This document shows positions 30,763 through 39,017 of a stretch of DNA of 64,000 nucleotides, piece by piece. Each line of letters starts with the position of its first letter. The stretch's first letter is position 1. The translations under genes and the position numbers were made by a program. The DNA comes from Prado023 sp963736425. GTDB lineage: Bacteria > Actinomycetota > Actinomycetes > S36-B12 > CAIYMF01. The DNA lies in contig CAVTOX010000026.1 in NCBI GenBank assembly GCA_963736425.1, positions 59,428-123,427 on the forward strand, written 5' to 3'. The notes under the pieces were generated by a model. It was not told the DNA's origin, did no database searches, and was given only the letters and a program-made list of their open reading frames with translations.

Positions 30763-31230
30763 TCACGCTCCTGCCCCTGGGGGCGGAGAGCCCAGAAGGT
30801 CCCGGACGTAGTCGATGCTGCGCTGTTCCTCGACAGTCGTCCTTCGACCGAACCGGGGCCATGCCTCGGCGATCGTCTGCGCCATCTGGATCATGGTCTC
30901 CTTGAATGCCTGCGCCTGGCTGGCGTCGGACATGGCGTCGAGCAGGGTCCGGCCGGCGGAGAGCACCCAGGGCAGCCCGGCCGCCATCTTCAGGTCCAGG
31001 TGTTCCATGATCTGGTCGAAGTCCTGGGAGATCTGCCCCATCACATCGCGCACCAGGGCATCCTGCGGGCGCTCGGCCGTGGCGGCGACATCCTTGGCGA
31101 TCGAGGCAAAGGCGCGCCGTTCAGCCGTGGACAGTGAACCATCGGCGTAGGCGACAACAAGGAAGACTGCGAGGGGGACGCCCACGAGGAGCTCCCACTC
31201 GGGATCGCTGAAGCCATGCTTGTCGATCAT
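30763..31230 (-). CDS. TerB-like tellurite-resistance family protein
   Basis: A 155-residue all-helical protein. The segment VVAYADGSLSTAERRAFASI resembles the metal-binding acidic loop of TerB-like domains. The C-terminus ends in SPPPGAGA. The ATG is at 31228-31230. Its upstream neighbour is a class F sortase (46 bases away); the link is unclear. The family assignment is by pattern and only moderately secure. Confidence 0.55.
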   Translation of the reverse strand: MIDKHGFSDPEWELLVGVPLAVFLVVAYADGSLSTAERRAFASIAKDVAATAERPQDALVRDVMGQISQDFDQIMEHLDLKMAAGLPWVLSAGRTLLDAMSDASQAQAFKETMIQMAQTIAEAWPRFGRRTTVEEQRSIDYVRDLLGSPPPGAGA

Positions 31231-31276
31231 CGCTCTCCATCCCTCGGTCGACCAACCTACCCGGCTCGACAACTGA

Positions 31277-31997
31277 TCAGTTGACCGGCGTGGCGATGAC
31301 CACGATGTTGTCCTCGTAGCCGCCCGTGTCCGGGAGATACCTGCCTCCGCAGGTGACGACGACCAGCCGGTGGGCGATGTCCGGGGCGAAGAGCCGGTCG
31401 ACCGGCAGGGCAGCCTTGGGGATCCTTTCCACGCTGGTGACCTCATAGCGAATCTGCTGCCCATCGGCGGCGGTGCACGGTGATCGTGGCACCGTCGCGC
31501 ACCGAGGCGAGACGAGCGAGCGGTCCGGTTCCGTACCGCTCGGAGTCCACGTGTCCGCCGAGGACCGCGGAACCGCGTGCATCCCCGGGCAGTGCGCCGA
31601 ACCGGTACCAGCCGATCGTGCGCGGGTCGTCGGGCAGTTCCATCTGCCCGTCCGCGGTCACACCTGTGGCTGAGACCGGCATCGAGATGTCCCCACTGGC
31701 GATGCGGACCTTGCGAGGCGGTTGCACCTCGTCGGGGACGCCGATCGTGGTGGCGTCGATCACGGGCACATCGGGGAATGGCGTCCCCGTCGCGGATCCT
31801 GCCGGGATCGATGGTCCGCTCGACGTGGGCGTTTCGGAGGACGAGGAGCCACCGCTCATTCTGGCTGTAGCCAGGGTGACTTGTTCCAGGTCGGTACCCA
31901 CGCCCTGCCCCCGGGAGGTGAGCCAAGCTCCCAGTGAGGCGACGACCACGACCAGCGATGCTGCGAATGCGATGGCGGTGGTGCGACGGGATCTCAT
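31277..31997 (-). CDS. Class F sortase (frameshifted)
   Basis: The N-terminus has a membrane anchor (TTAIAFAASLVVVVASLGAWL) and a Ser/Thr-rich stalk. The sortase barrel shows the catalytic His in SAVLGGHVDSERYG and the catalytic Cys in HRLVVVTCGGRY, with the C-terminal strand YEDNIVVIATPVN. The frame breaks near 31470, between TITVHR and DGQQIRYEVTSVERI. Corrected length is about 240 residues. The ATG at 31995-31997 follows GAGGTGGAG. Class F sortases are actinobacterial transpeptidases of uncertain substrate; the neighbouring DUF4397 protein is a possible partner. Confidence 0.88.
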
Positions 31998-32147
31998 CTC
32001 CACCTCTCAGGTGTCGGGTGCCGGGGCCGGGACGCTGGGTCCACTGCCGCTATCCACAATGAGGCCCGCAAGTCCCAGCGGCGCCCTTTGATACTGACCC
32101 TGAGGGGGTGGGTGACCAATCACCCACCCCCTCCAAGCAACGTGCTG

Positions 32148-32552
32148 TCAGCGACCTGCAGTGACCAATCGGCGACCCGTCACAGCCAGACCAGCCGCAC
32201 CGAGACCAGCGGCCAGGAGCAGCCAACCAGCGCTACCGCCAGCGGCGGAGCCGGACTCGCCTCCGGGGACCCCGCTCGGGGAGGAGTGACCGAGCTTGAC
32301 CGTCTGGACGGCGATCTGAAGGTCATCGGCAGTCCCCCACGCATAGGCGATCGTGCTCTGGCCCGCAGCGACCGGCACGGCGCCCGTTGCCGGCGTGGTC
32401 TTCACGGTGGTGCCGCCAGCCTGGATCTCCACGTCGTACTCATCGGCCGGCAGGGCGGCGGGCCCGATCTGCTCCGGGTTGCTGAATGAGCCGACGCTGT
32501 CGCCGTTCACCAGCACCTCGACCTCAGGCGCCTCGGCCACGTGCCGAGCCAC
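32148..32552 (-). pseudogene. DUF4397 surface protein, 3' fragment
   Basis: A DUF4397-type repeat unit (APEVEVLVNGDSVGSFSNPE, DEYDVEIQAGGTTVKTTPA) is followed by a Gly/Ser spacer and a C-terminal membrane anchor (GWLLLAAGLGAAGLAVTG) with an Arg tail. Full-length proteins start with a signal peptide and usually two repeats. Here only the second repeat is present, and the frame continues upstream (VAAGQGTLVARHVAEA) into sequence next to the B12 regulator without a signal peptide. No true start is evident. It probably lost its 5' part through a deletion reaching the end of the B12-regulator gene. The sorting-like tail fits the nearby sortase. Confidence 0.6.
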
Positions 32553-32629
32553 CAGCGTGCCCTGCCCAGCGGCGACAGCCTCGGTGTCGTGCCCTTCGAC
32601 GTCAGTGCCACACCGATCCCGAGGGCATG

Positions 32630-33727
32630 CTACGTCCGACCGGGTTCGCCGGACCTTCGCGCCGACCGCGGCTCGCTGCAGGCGGCCAGGCCGTCCAGCG
32701 CGGTGGCCGTGGTCCGAGGAAGGTCAGCGGGCAGCGCCGTCACCAGCATGGTGAATGCATCGGCTACGAGGCTGATCGGCCTCGACCGGCCCGCAAGCAC
32801 GGACTCGGCCCAGGTGACATGGTCGGTCACGATCCGACCGTCACCGACCAGGGTCGCAGCGAGGACCGTGCGCAACGTGAACGCGAGCATCCCGCGCGCC
32901 TCGGCCACCGAGGACTCGCCATCAACGAGGTGAGCCCCGCGCACGACAGCCAATTGCGTGGCGGCCCCCACGACGCGGGTGAACTCCCGGGTGGCCAGGA
33001 CCATCTCGGCGGCAACGTCCGGCTTCACGGCGTCAGGACGAGGCACGCCGGCCGGCCCCAAGATCGCGTCGTCGAGCAGGGCGACGCCGGTGCCCATATC
33101 CGCAGCCCCCATGTCCGCCCCCAGTGCCACGCCCCACATACCGTCAGGCCCGAAGCCCCGACCCCCGCACACGATGATCCTCCCGGCCGCGCGCAAGGCG
33201 GTGATCGTGCGCCAGGCGCCGATCAACGAGCTGGGCATCGAGCACGACACCGCGACCACGCCCGGGGACTCCGGCCCCAGGAACTGGGCCAACTCGGCAG
33301 CCGGGACCGACGGTCCCACGAAGTCCACATCGAAGCCCTGCAGCCGCAGGACCTCGCTGACCAGCCGCCCCGGAAGGACATGCCACTCCCCCTCCGCGCA
33401 CGCCACCGCGACCCGACCACGCTCACCCCTCGCAGTGCGCAACCCACTCGGCTGGGCCTGCTGGGCCACGGCCTGGATCACCGCCTCGGCCACCGCAGAG
33501 GCGCGATGCTCCTGGGCGACGTCCCACCGGCCCTCCTGCCACGCCAAGCCGACCTCAACCTGCGCCACACCCACAAGCTCCGTGAGCACGGCGTCGGCAG
33601 GAATCCCGCGGTACAGCAGGTCGAAAGCCACCTCAGTGGCCCTGCGCCGATCCCCTCGCCCAAGCGCGTCCAGGTAATCCGCGCGCGGCTCGCGAAGGTC
33701 CATCCCGATGAGATCGGCTAGGGCCAC
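32630..33727 (-). CDS. Cobalamin-binding regulator with CarH-like photosensory motif
   Basis: A 365-residue protein combining a helical cap and a Rossmann B12-binding domain. The cap carries the Wx9EH motif (the W of GLAWQEGRW nine residues before EH in DVAQEHRASA), diagnostic of CarH/LitR-type adenosylcobalamin photoreceptors. The B12 domain has the lower-ligand His in AEGEWHVLPGRLVSEVLRL and continues LQGFDVDFVGPSVPAAEL. No MerR helix-turn-helix precedes the cap, so it is not a classical CarH repressor. The C-terminal ~130 residues are unassigned. The start GTG at 33727 is chosen for GGAGG five bases upstream. It may respond to light or B12 and act through a partner. Confidence 0.75.
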   Translation of the reverse strand: MALADLIGMDLREPRADYLDALGRGDRRRATEVAFDLLYRGIPADAVLTELVGVAQVEVGLAWQEGRWDVAQEHRASAVAEAVIQAVAQQAQPSGLRTARGERGRVAVACAEGEWHVLPGRLVSEVLRLQGFDVDFVGPSVPAAELAQFLGPESPGVVAVSCSMPSSLIGAWRTITALRAAGRIIVCGGRGFGPDGMWGVALGADMGAADMGTGVALLDDAILGPAGVPRPDAVKPDVAAEMVLATREFTRVVGAATQLAVVRGAHLVDGESSVAEARGMLAFTLRTVLAATLVGDGRIVTDHVTWAESVLAGRSRPISLVADAFTMLVTALPADLPRTTATALDGLAACSEPRSARRSGEPGRT

Positions 33728-33901
33728 AGCATCCTCCCTGAGGCCGCAGCGCAACAGGCCGGCACCCGCAGGCAACGATAACCGCAAACCCCCGAGAGCG
33801 ACTCCCCAGTGCTGCGATGTTCCACCGCGCTCGCGGCAGCACGACGGGCGTTCCGCGAGGCGTACGCGCTGTCTGTACTCCGGATTCCGTTGGATTCGCG
33901 G

Positions 33902-34900
33902 CTACTCCCACTGGGAGGTCGTCAGGGGCGCATGCAGGACGCCCTCTTCCAGTCGGGCGTAGCTGGTCTCCATCCCGCCGGTCATCCCGGTGGCCAGGAC
34001 CATGTCGCGGAACTCGGCGGTGGGGTAGGTGATCACGATGCTCAGCAACGTGCCGCCCTCGACCCGCGTGAGGGTCATCTCGTTGGTCGTGGCCGGCCCG
34101 TCCGTCCCGATCATCTGTTCGGTGGTGACGGCTCGGAACGGTGGCCTGCTCTCGAGCAGCTCGCCGGTGAATCCGAACCTCTGCGAGCCGTCGAACGACT
34201 CCCACTCGTACCGGTAGTGCGCGCCGACGACGACGGCCACTTCGCACACGGGCATCGTCCAGCCGTCCGGGCCGAGCAGCCAGCGCTGCATCAGCTCCGG
34301 GTCGTGATGCGCCGCCCAGACCTGCTCGACGGTCCCGCGGATGATCCTGCTCACCCGGACCTGGGTGTCGCTGAGGAGCTGGGCCTCGACGGCGCGCCCG
34401 ACGGCGAAGGTGGCCAGGTCGGTCAGCACGGCGTCCATCTGGCCCATGGCCTCGCGCATGCCCTCCTCCATGCCCATGGCGATCAGCTGGTCGAGGTCCT
34501 CCACGGAGTCGAACCACGTCGTCGTGCTGACCTGCGAGCCGGTGTCGGTCTCGGTGAACCGGAACACCATCCGCATCGACGGCATCTCGGCGCTGGCGGC
34601 TCCGTCGGGCTTCGCGAACCCGTCGCGGACCTCGAAGGACTCGAGCGGTTCCACGGCCAGGAACTCCCAGTAGCCACGGGACTCGTCGCCCTCGGGCCCG
34701 GTCATGACGTACTCGCTGCGGCCACCGGGGAACATGTCGTGTCGGGTGAATCGGGCGGGGTAGGTGGGCGGACCCCAGAACTGCTCAAGCTGGCGCGGGT
34801 CGCTGTAGGCATCCCAGAGCCGCTCAATGGGGACGGGGAACTCGGCGACCACGGTCATGGTGAGGGCGGCGGGGTCCTTGCTGACGGAGGTGATGGGCAT
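33902..34900 (-). CDS. Tandem SRPBCC (AHSA1-like) protein
   Basis: A 332-residue protein containing two START/SRPBCC ligand-binding domains in tandem. Domain 1 begins VAEFPVPIERLWDAYSDPRQ with FWGPPTYPARF. Domain 2 begins VRVSRIIRGTVEQVWAAHHD with RWLLGPDGW. Single-domain AHSA1 proteins next to ArsR regulators are common in Actinomycetota; the fusion of two is less usual. It lies 30 bases downstream of the ArsR gene in the same direction. The ligand is unknown. Confidence 0.85.
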   Translation of the reverse strand: MPITSVSKDPAALTMTVVAEFPVPIERLWDAYSDPRQLEQFWGPPTYPARFTRHDMFPGGRSEYVMTGPEGDESRGYWEFLAVEPLESFEVRDGFAKPDGAASAEMPSMRMVFRFTETDTGSQVSTTTWFDSVEDLDQLIAMGMEEGMREAMGQMDAVLTDLATFAVGRAVEAQLLSDTQVRVSRIIRGTVEQVWAAHHDPELMQRWLLGPDGWTMPVCEVAVVVGAHYRYEWESFDGSQRFGFTGELLESRPPFRAVTTEQMIGTDGPATTNEMTLTRVEGGTLLSIVITYPTAEFRDMVLATGMTGGMETSYARLEEGVLHAPLTTSQWE

Positions 34901-34930
34901 CGCGGGGTCCTTCGCGTGGATGGGGATGGA

Positions 34931-35284
34931 TCAGGGGGTGTCGTCGGTGAGCAGCGCATCGAGTCGCGCGACCCGATCGCGCCACTGCGCGTCGAACTGG
35001 TCGAGCAACGACTGTGCTCGTCGGATCGTCTCGGGGTTGCCCCGGACGAGTCGTTCACGGCCGTGCGGATGCTTGGTGATGAGGCCTGCCCCCTCCAGGA
35101 CGGCGACATGCTTCTGCACGGCCGCGAAGGACATGTCGTAGCCGCTGGCGAGCTGCGACACGGTGACCTCGCCGGCCAGGGTGCGCCGGACGATGTCGCG
35201 ACGGGTCCTGTCGGCCAGGGCCCGGAAGATCCGGTCCACCTCGTCGTCAGGGATGTGGCTCTGTGCCTGCTGATATACAACCAT
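34931..35284 (-). CDS. ArsR-family transcriptional regulator
   Basis: A 117-residue winged-helix regulator: IFRALADRTRRDIVRRTL, the recognition region GYDMSFAAVQKHVAVLE and the wing TKHPHGRERLVR. It lacks an obvious metal-binding cysteine motif, consistent with the ArsR-SRPBCC pair type rather than a metal sensor. The ATG at 35282-35284 lies inside a palindrome and has no convincing Shine-Dalgarno, so it may be translated from a leaderless transcript. Confidence 0.88.
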   Translation of the reverse strand: MVVYQQAQSHIPDDEVDRIFRALADRTRRDIVRRTLAGEVTVSQLASGYDMSFAAVQKHVAVLEGAGLITKHPHGRERLVRGNPETIRRAQSLLDQFDAQWRDRVARLDALLTDDTP

Positions 35285-35293
35285 TAGGTTGTA
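35276..35293. promoter_or_regulatory. Palindrome overlapping the ArsR start codon
   Basis: TACAACC-ATTA-GGTTGTA has 7-base arms that straddle the arsR ATG. It is a likely autoregulatory operator of the ArsR protein; binding would block a leaderless transcript start. Confidence 0.6.
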
Positions 35294-35410
35294 CGTTACC
35301 GGAGCTCGGAGGGAATGGCAAGAGTGCAGGCGGCGGCCGGAGTGGCTACCCCTCGTCGCTGGGCTTCGAAGGGGGCGCGCGTCCCCAAAGGCGCTCACAC
35401 GAGCCTCGCG

Positions 35411-35455
35411 CCACTCTGGTTGTATCGGTGCCAGAGTGGTGCCATACTGGTGCCA
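35411..35455. promoter_or_regulatory. Operator with three 11-bp-spaced repeats and an inverted repeat
   Basis: GGTGCCA occurs three times at 35427, 35438 and 35449, exactly 11 bases apart, the last one running into the start codon of the ribbon-helix-helix gene. In addition CCACTCTGG (35411-35419) and CCAGAGTGG (35431-35439) form a perfect 9-base inverted repeat. Tandem sites spaced one helical turn are typical for ribbon-helix-helix repressors, so autoregulation is likely. Confidence 0.6.
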
Positions 35456-35988
35456 TGTACTTGGATCGCTATGTCGACGACATCGCCCGTCAGATGGCCG
35501 TGGCCGCCGCGGCGGGTGGTCCCGAGGCCCAGGCGCTCGCCGAGCGCCTCGTCCTTCCGCTGCGGTCGGCCGTCCGTTTGGCGCTGCTCGAGGCCCTGTC
35601 TGCTGCGGCGGACGAGCTGACACTCGAGTTGGCCCCCGGGTCGGTGGAGGTACGGCTGCGCGGGGGCGAGCCCAGCTTCGTCATCGACGGCGTGGCCGCG
35701 ACGCCACCGGCCACCGAGCCGGACCCGGCACCTTCACCCGCCCCCGCCCACACGCCGACCGCGGAGCCCGACGAGGGTGCCAGCCGGATCAACCTGCGGA
35801 TGCCCGACTCGCTGAAGGCCCGCGTCGAGGCCGCGGCACTGCGCGAGGGCCGCTCGGTCAACGCCTGGCTCGTGCGGGCATCTGCGGCTGCCCTCGACAC
35901 ATCAGCTCCCACCCTCGCCCCCAGCCCTCCCAGCCCCCCCGCGGCCTCCCGCCGCGGCTCCAAGCGCGTCACCGGCTGGGCGAAGTGA
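35455..35988 (+). CDS. Ribbon-helix-helix/HicB-like regulator
   Basis: A 177-residue protein with an N-terminal helical domain (MYLDRYVDDIARQMAVAAAA), a Pro/Thr-rich linker, and a C-terminal ribbon-helix-helix module (RINLRMPDSLKARVEAAALR then EGRSVNAWLVRASAAAL), ending in a basic tail. Homologues annotated as HicB-family antitoxins often precede DUF4097 genes in Actinomycetota; no HicA toxin is present here. The ATG at 35455 overlaps the last operator repeat. It is followed after 14 bases by the DUF4097 gene and then an ABC exporter. Confidence 0.8.
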   Translation: MYLDRYVDDIARQMAVAAAAGGPEAQALAERLVLPLRSAVRLALLEALSAAADELTLELAPGSVEVRLRGGEPSFVIDGVAATPPATEPDPAPSPAPAHTPTAEPDEGASRINLRMPDSLKARVEAAALREGRSVNAWLVRASAAALDTSAPTLAPSPPSPPAASRRGSKRVTGWAK

Positions 35989-36002
35989 ACGAGAGGACCA
36001 CC

Positions 36003-36881
36003 ATGCGCATCTTCCCCACCCCCACACCCATCGCGGTCACCATCGAGGCGCACTTCGCCGAAGTCCAGATCGTCGCCAGCGACCGCTCAGACGCTGTGGT
36101 CGAGGTCCAGGGGACCGACCCGGACGATCGCGCGCATGTCGAGGTCGCTCAGGCCACCCGCGTCGAAATGCTCGGCGAACAACTGCGGGTGACCGCCCCC
36201 ACGCCGAGCCTGATGTCACGGATCCTCAACTCCCCGTGCATCGACATCGTGATCAGCCTGCCGAGCGGATCGGCATTGCGCGCCGACCTGGGGGCGGGCA
36301 ACGTCGTGGCGACGGGCACGCTGGGTCAGTGCATGATCCGCACGGGCGCCGGCAACATCCGCCTTGGGGACACCGGGTCCCTCGATGCGCGTAGCGGCAC
36401 CGGCGACATCGTCGTCGGGAACGTCGCCGGTGACGCCACGCTCGAGACTCCGGCCGGCCACACCCAGATCGCCTCGGCCACTGGCAACGTCGACATCAAG
36501 AACGGCAGCACCGGTCCGCGCATCGGCACCGTCGGGGGTGACCTGCGGGTCCGCGCCGGGCACGGGCGCATCGAGGCCGAGTCGGTGGCGGGCAGCGTCG
36601 ATGCCCGCACCGCCCACGGCGCCGTGGTCATCGGGGTCGCCGCGGGGGCCGAGGTCGACCTCAAGACCTCGCACGGGGATCTCGAGGTCGGCATCCCGGG
36701 CGGCCATGCCGTGTGGCTGGACCTCGACACGAAGTACGGCCGGGTGGTCAGCGACTTCGTCCCGACCGCCGACGCGCCGCGAGCCGGCGGGCCCTCGGTG
36801 CGCGTCGTCGGGCGCACCTCGTACGGCGACATCCGAATCCGACGGGTCGGCGACACCCTGGACACCGACGGGACGGCCTGA
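36003..36881 (+). CDS. DUF4097 beta-strand-repeat protein
   Basis: A 292-residue protein made of short repeating strands (GAGNVVATG, TGAGNIRLGDTG, SGTGDIVVGNVAG, HGDLEVGIPGG), the DUF4097 adhesin-like fold predicted to be a right-handed repeat structure. There is no signal peptide or membrane segment, so it appears cytoplasmic. It follows AGAGGACC at Shine-Dalgarno distance and is 2 bases upstream of the ABC ATPase gene. Function unknown; its conserved linkage to the regulator and exporter suggests a regulatory or sensor role. Confidence 0.85.
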   Translation: MRIFPTPTPIAVTIEAHFAEVQIVASDRSDAVVEVQGTDPDDRAHVEVAQATRVEMLGEQLRVTAPTPSLMSRILNSPCIDIVISLPSGSALRADLGAGNVVATGTLGQCMIRTGAGNIRLGDTGSLDARSGTGDIVVGNVAGDATLETPAGHTQIASATGNVDIKNGSTGPRIGTVGGDLRVRAGHGRIEAESVAGSVDARTAHGAVVIGVAAGAEVDLKTSHGDLEVGIPGGHAVWLDLDTKYGRVVSDFVPTADAPRAGGPSVRVVGRTSYGDIRIRRVGDTLDTDGTA

Positions 36882-36883
36882 CC

Positions 36884-37846
36884 ATGAACGCCCACGCGCC
36901 GGCAATCGAGGCCGTCGGCCTGACGCGCCGCTACGGGGACGCGACCGTCCTCGACGTGGAGAACCTGCAGGTTGGCCAGGGCGAGGCCGTCGCCCTCCTC
37001 GGTCCCAACGGTGCGGGCAAGACCACAATGGTCAACATCCTGTCCACCCTGATCAAGCCCACGACCGGCACCGGGCGCGTGCTGGGCCACGACGTGGTGC
37101 ACGAGGCCGATGCGGTCCGCAGGCTGATCGGCGTCACCGGTCAGTTCTCCGCGATCGACGACCTCCTCACCGGCCGGGAGAATCTCACGCTCATGGCCGA
37201 CCTGCACCACCTGCCCCGCGCCCAGGGCCGCAGCCGGACCGACGAGCTGCTCGAGACATTCGAGCTGGTCGAGGCCGCCGACCGGGTGCCCACCACCTAC
37301 TCCGGCGGCATGCGCCGCCGACTGGACCTGGCGATGACCCTCATCGGCCGGCCGAAGGTGATCTTCCTCGATGAGCCCACCGCCGGGCTGGACCCCCGAT
37401 CCCGGCGGACCGTCTGGGAGATCGTGCGCGGCCACCTGCGCGAGGGCATCACCATCCTGCTCACCACCCAGTACCTGCACGAGGCCGACGAGCTCGCCCA
37501 CCGCGTGGTCGTGCTCGACGCCGGTCGCATCGTCGCCGACGGAACCCCTGACGCCCTCAAGCGCCAGGTGCCGGGCGGGCATGTCCGGATCACCTTCGAC
37601 TCCGACGAACACCTGGCCGCCGCCGCCAGCGCACTCCACAGCCAGGCCGACATGGAGCACCGCGCCCTGACCATCCCCATCGATGGCAGCGTCGCCTCCC
37701 TGCGCGGCGCCCTGGATCGCCTCACCCCGCACGAGTCCGCAGTCACCGACATCACGGTGCACCGCCCGGACCTCGACGATGTCTTCCTCGCCCTGACCGG
37801 CCACTCCCCCGCACCGTCCCCCACGACCCTGGAGGCAATCGCATGA
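36884..37846 (+). CDS. ABC transporter ATP-binding protein, DrrA-like
   Basis: A 320-residue ATPase of the daunorubicin-resistance DrrA type: Walker A LLGPNGAGKTT, signature YSGGMRRRLDLAMTL, Walker B VIFLDEPTAGLD, and LTTQYLHEADELAHRVVVLD. The C-terminal ~90 residues form the DrrA regulatory extension. It overlaps the permease gene by 4 bases (ATGA). It likely exports a hydrophobic compound; the substrate is unknown. Confidence 0.9.
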   Translation: MNAHAPAIEAVGLTRRYGDATVLDVENLQVGQGEAVALLGPNGAGKTTMVNILSTLIKPTTGTGRVLGHDVVHEADAVRRLIGVTGQFSAIDDLLTGRENLTLMADLHHLPRAQGRSRTDELLETFELVEAADRVPTTYSGGMRRRLDLAMTLIGRPKVIFLDEPTAGLDPRSRRTVWEIVRGHLREGITILLTTQYLHEADELAHRVVVLDAGRIVADGTPDALKRQVPGGHVRITFDSDEHLAAAASALHSQADMEHRALTIPIDGSVASLRGALDRLTPHESAVTDITVHRPDLDDVFLALTGHSPAPSPTTLEAIA

Positions 37847-38646
37847 GCATCGCCCTGCCCACCCGCGATACCGCCACGATGCTGCGCCGGAACCTCCGGC
37901 ACATCCAGCGCTACCCCTCGCTGACGATCATGCTGCTCGCGCAGCCCGTCCTGATCCTGCTGCTCTTCGTCTTCGTCTTCGGCGAGACGCTCGGCGCCGG
38001 CGTGAGCCCGGACCTCGCCGGTGGCGGCCGCGCGGCCTACCTCGAGTACGTGATGCCCGGGGTCCTGCTCTTCGCCATCGCCGGAGTCGGCCTCGGCACC
38101 GCGATCTCGATAGCGGCCGACCGGACCAAGGGCATCATGTCCCGCTTCCGAACGATGGGCATCGCCCGCTCCGCAGTGCTCGCCGGCGAGGTGCTGGGAA
38201 GCATGGTGCAGGCGGCCTTCGTCCTGGTTGTGGTCAGCTCGATCGGGGTGCTTCTCGGTTACCGACCCGGCGGCGGCGCAGTTGGGTGGGTTGCCGCCTT
38301 CGGGATTGCCCTGGCGATCGCGTTCCCCGTCATCTGGCTCTGCCTGGCCCTGGGCCTGAACTCCCGCAGTGTCGAGACCGCGAGCAACACCCCGCTGCTG
38401 CTGATCGTGCTGATCTTTCTGAGCAGCGCATTCGTGCCGGCCGAGTCCTATCCGGTGGGACTGCGCTGGTTCGCCGAGAACCAGCCGTTCACACCCATGA
38501 TCGAAGGGGCCCGCGGGCTGCTCGACGGCACGCCCGACGCATCCACGGTGCTCATCGGCCTGGCATGGTGCGCCCTTCTGTCGCTGGTCGGCTACTTCTG
38601 GGCCCGCCACCTCTACGAGCGCGAACCTGCGACCATCGCCGGGTGA
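37843..38646 (+). CDS. ABC-2 type permease, DrrB-like
   Basis: A 267-residue ABC-2 permease with six predicted helices: QPVLILLLFVFVFGETLGAG, YLEYVMPGVLLFAIAG, RFRTMGIARSAVLAGE (coupling-helix region) and LLLIVLIFLSSAFVPAES. It partners the preceding DrrA-like ATPase. It is the last gene of the RHH-DUF4097-ABC operon. Confidence 0.9.
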   Translation: MSIALPTRDTATMLRRNLRHIQRYPSLTIMLLAQPVLILLLFVFVFGETLGAGVSPDLAGGGRAAYLEYVMPGVLLFAIAGVGLGTAISIAADRTKGIMSRFRTMGIARSAVLAGEVLGSMVQAAFVLVVVSSIGVLLGYRPGGGAVGWVAAFGIALAIAFPVIWLCLALGLNSRSVETASNTPLLLIVLIFLSSAFVPAESYPVGLRWFAENQPFTPMIEGARGLLDGTPDASTVLIGLAWCALLSLVGYFWARHLYEREPATIAG

Positions 38647-38735
38647 CCGCGTCACCTCCGCCAACCTGGCCGGACGCGTCGCGACGGCTCGTGATGGGCG
38701 AGGCGCTGTGACCGGACCAGCCGGGTGTCCGGGGC

Positions 38736-38780
38736 CCGTCAGGATCGCTGGGATGGGGCGTCTGGGTTCCGTCAGGATCG
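38736..38780. repeat. Direct repeats upstream of the kdp operon
   Basis: CCGTCAGGATCG occurs at 38736-38747 and again at 38769-38780, 33 bases apart (about three helical turns), within the 200-base gap before the kdp genes. A role as KdpE-binding sites is plausible but unproven. Confidence 0.45.
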
Positions 38781-38847
38781 TGGCGATCGTGGGCCGATCT
38801 GGCGTGTGATGGGGAGTGCATCGTCCGCGTCATCGAAGGGTCGGCAC

Positions 38848-38931
38848 ATGCCTGACGTTCTTGTCCTGATCGGGACCCTGGTGGGTTTCGCGCTGTTGCT
38901 GGGTCTACTCAAGGGGGTCGAGCGGCTGTGA
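38848..38931 (+). CDS. 27-residue single-helix membrane peptide upstream of kdpF
   Basis: ATG at 38848 opens a 27-residue peptide, VLIGTLVGFALLLGLLKG forming one transmembrane helix and the C-terminus ending VERL. Its TGA (38929-38931) overlaps the kdpF GTG, so it is translationally coupled to kdpF. Short hydrophobic ORFs in this position occur in other actinobacterial kdp operons and are usually left unannotated. It may be a further small Kdp-associated subunit. Confidence 0.6.
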   Translation: MPDVLVLIGTLVGFALLLGLLKGVERL

Positions 38932-39017
38932 GCCTCCAGAACGTCCTGGGGTTGATCGTGGTCCTCGCGCTGGCTGCGTACCTGGTGTACGCGCTGCTTC
39001 GTCCGGAGAAGTTCTGA
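38928..39017 (+). CDS. kdpF: KdpF small subunit of the potassium-transporting ATPase
   Basis: A 29-residue single-helix peptide starting at GTG 38928: VLGLIVVLALAAYLVYALL followed by RPEKF, the characteristic KdpF C-terminus. KdpF stabilises the KdpABC complex in the membrane. Its TGA overlaps the kdpA ATG by one base (TGATG). Confidence 0.92.
   Translation: MSLQNVLGLIVVLALAAYLVYALLRPEKF

Noticed and set aside
35455..35988. HicAB toxin-antitoxin pair
   Set aside because: Only the RHH/HicB-like protein is present; the next gene is DUF4097 and no HicA-like small protein is found.
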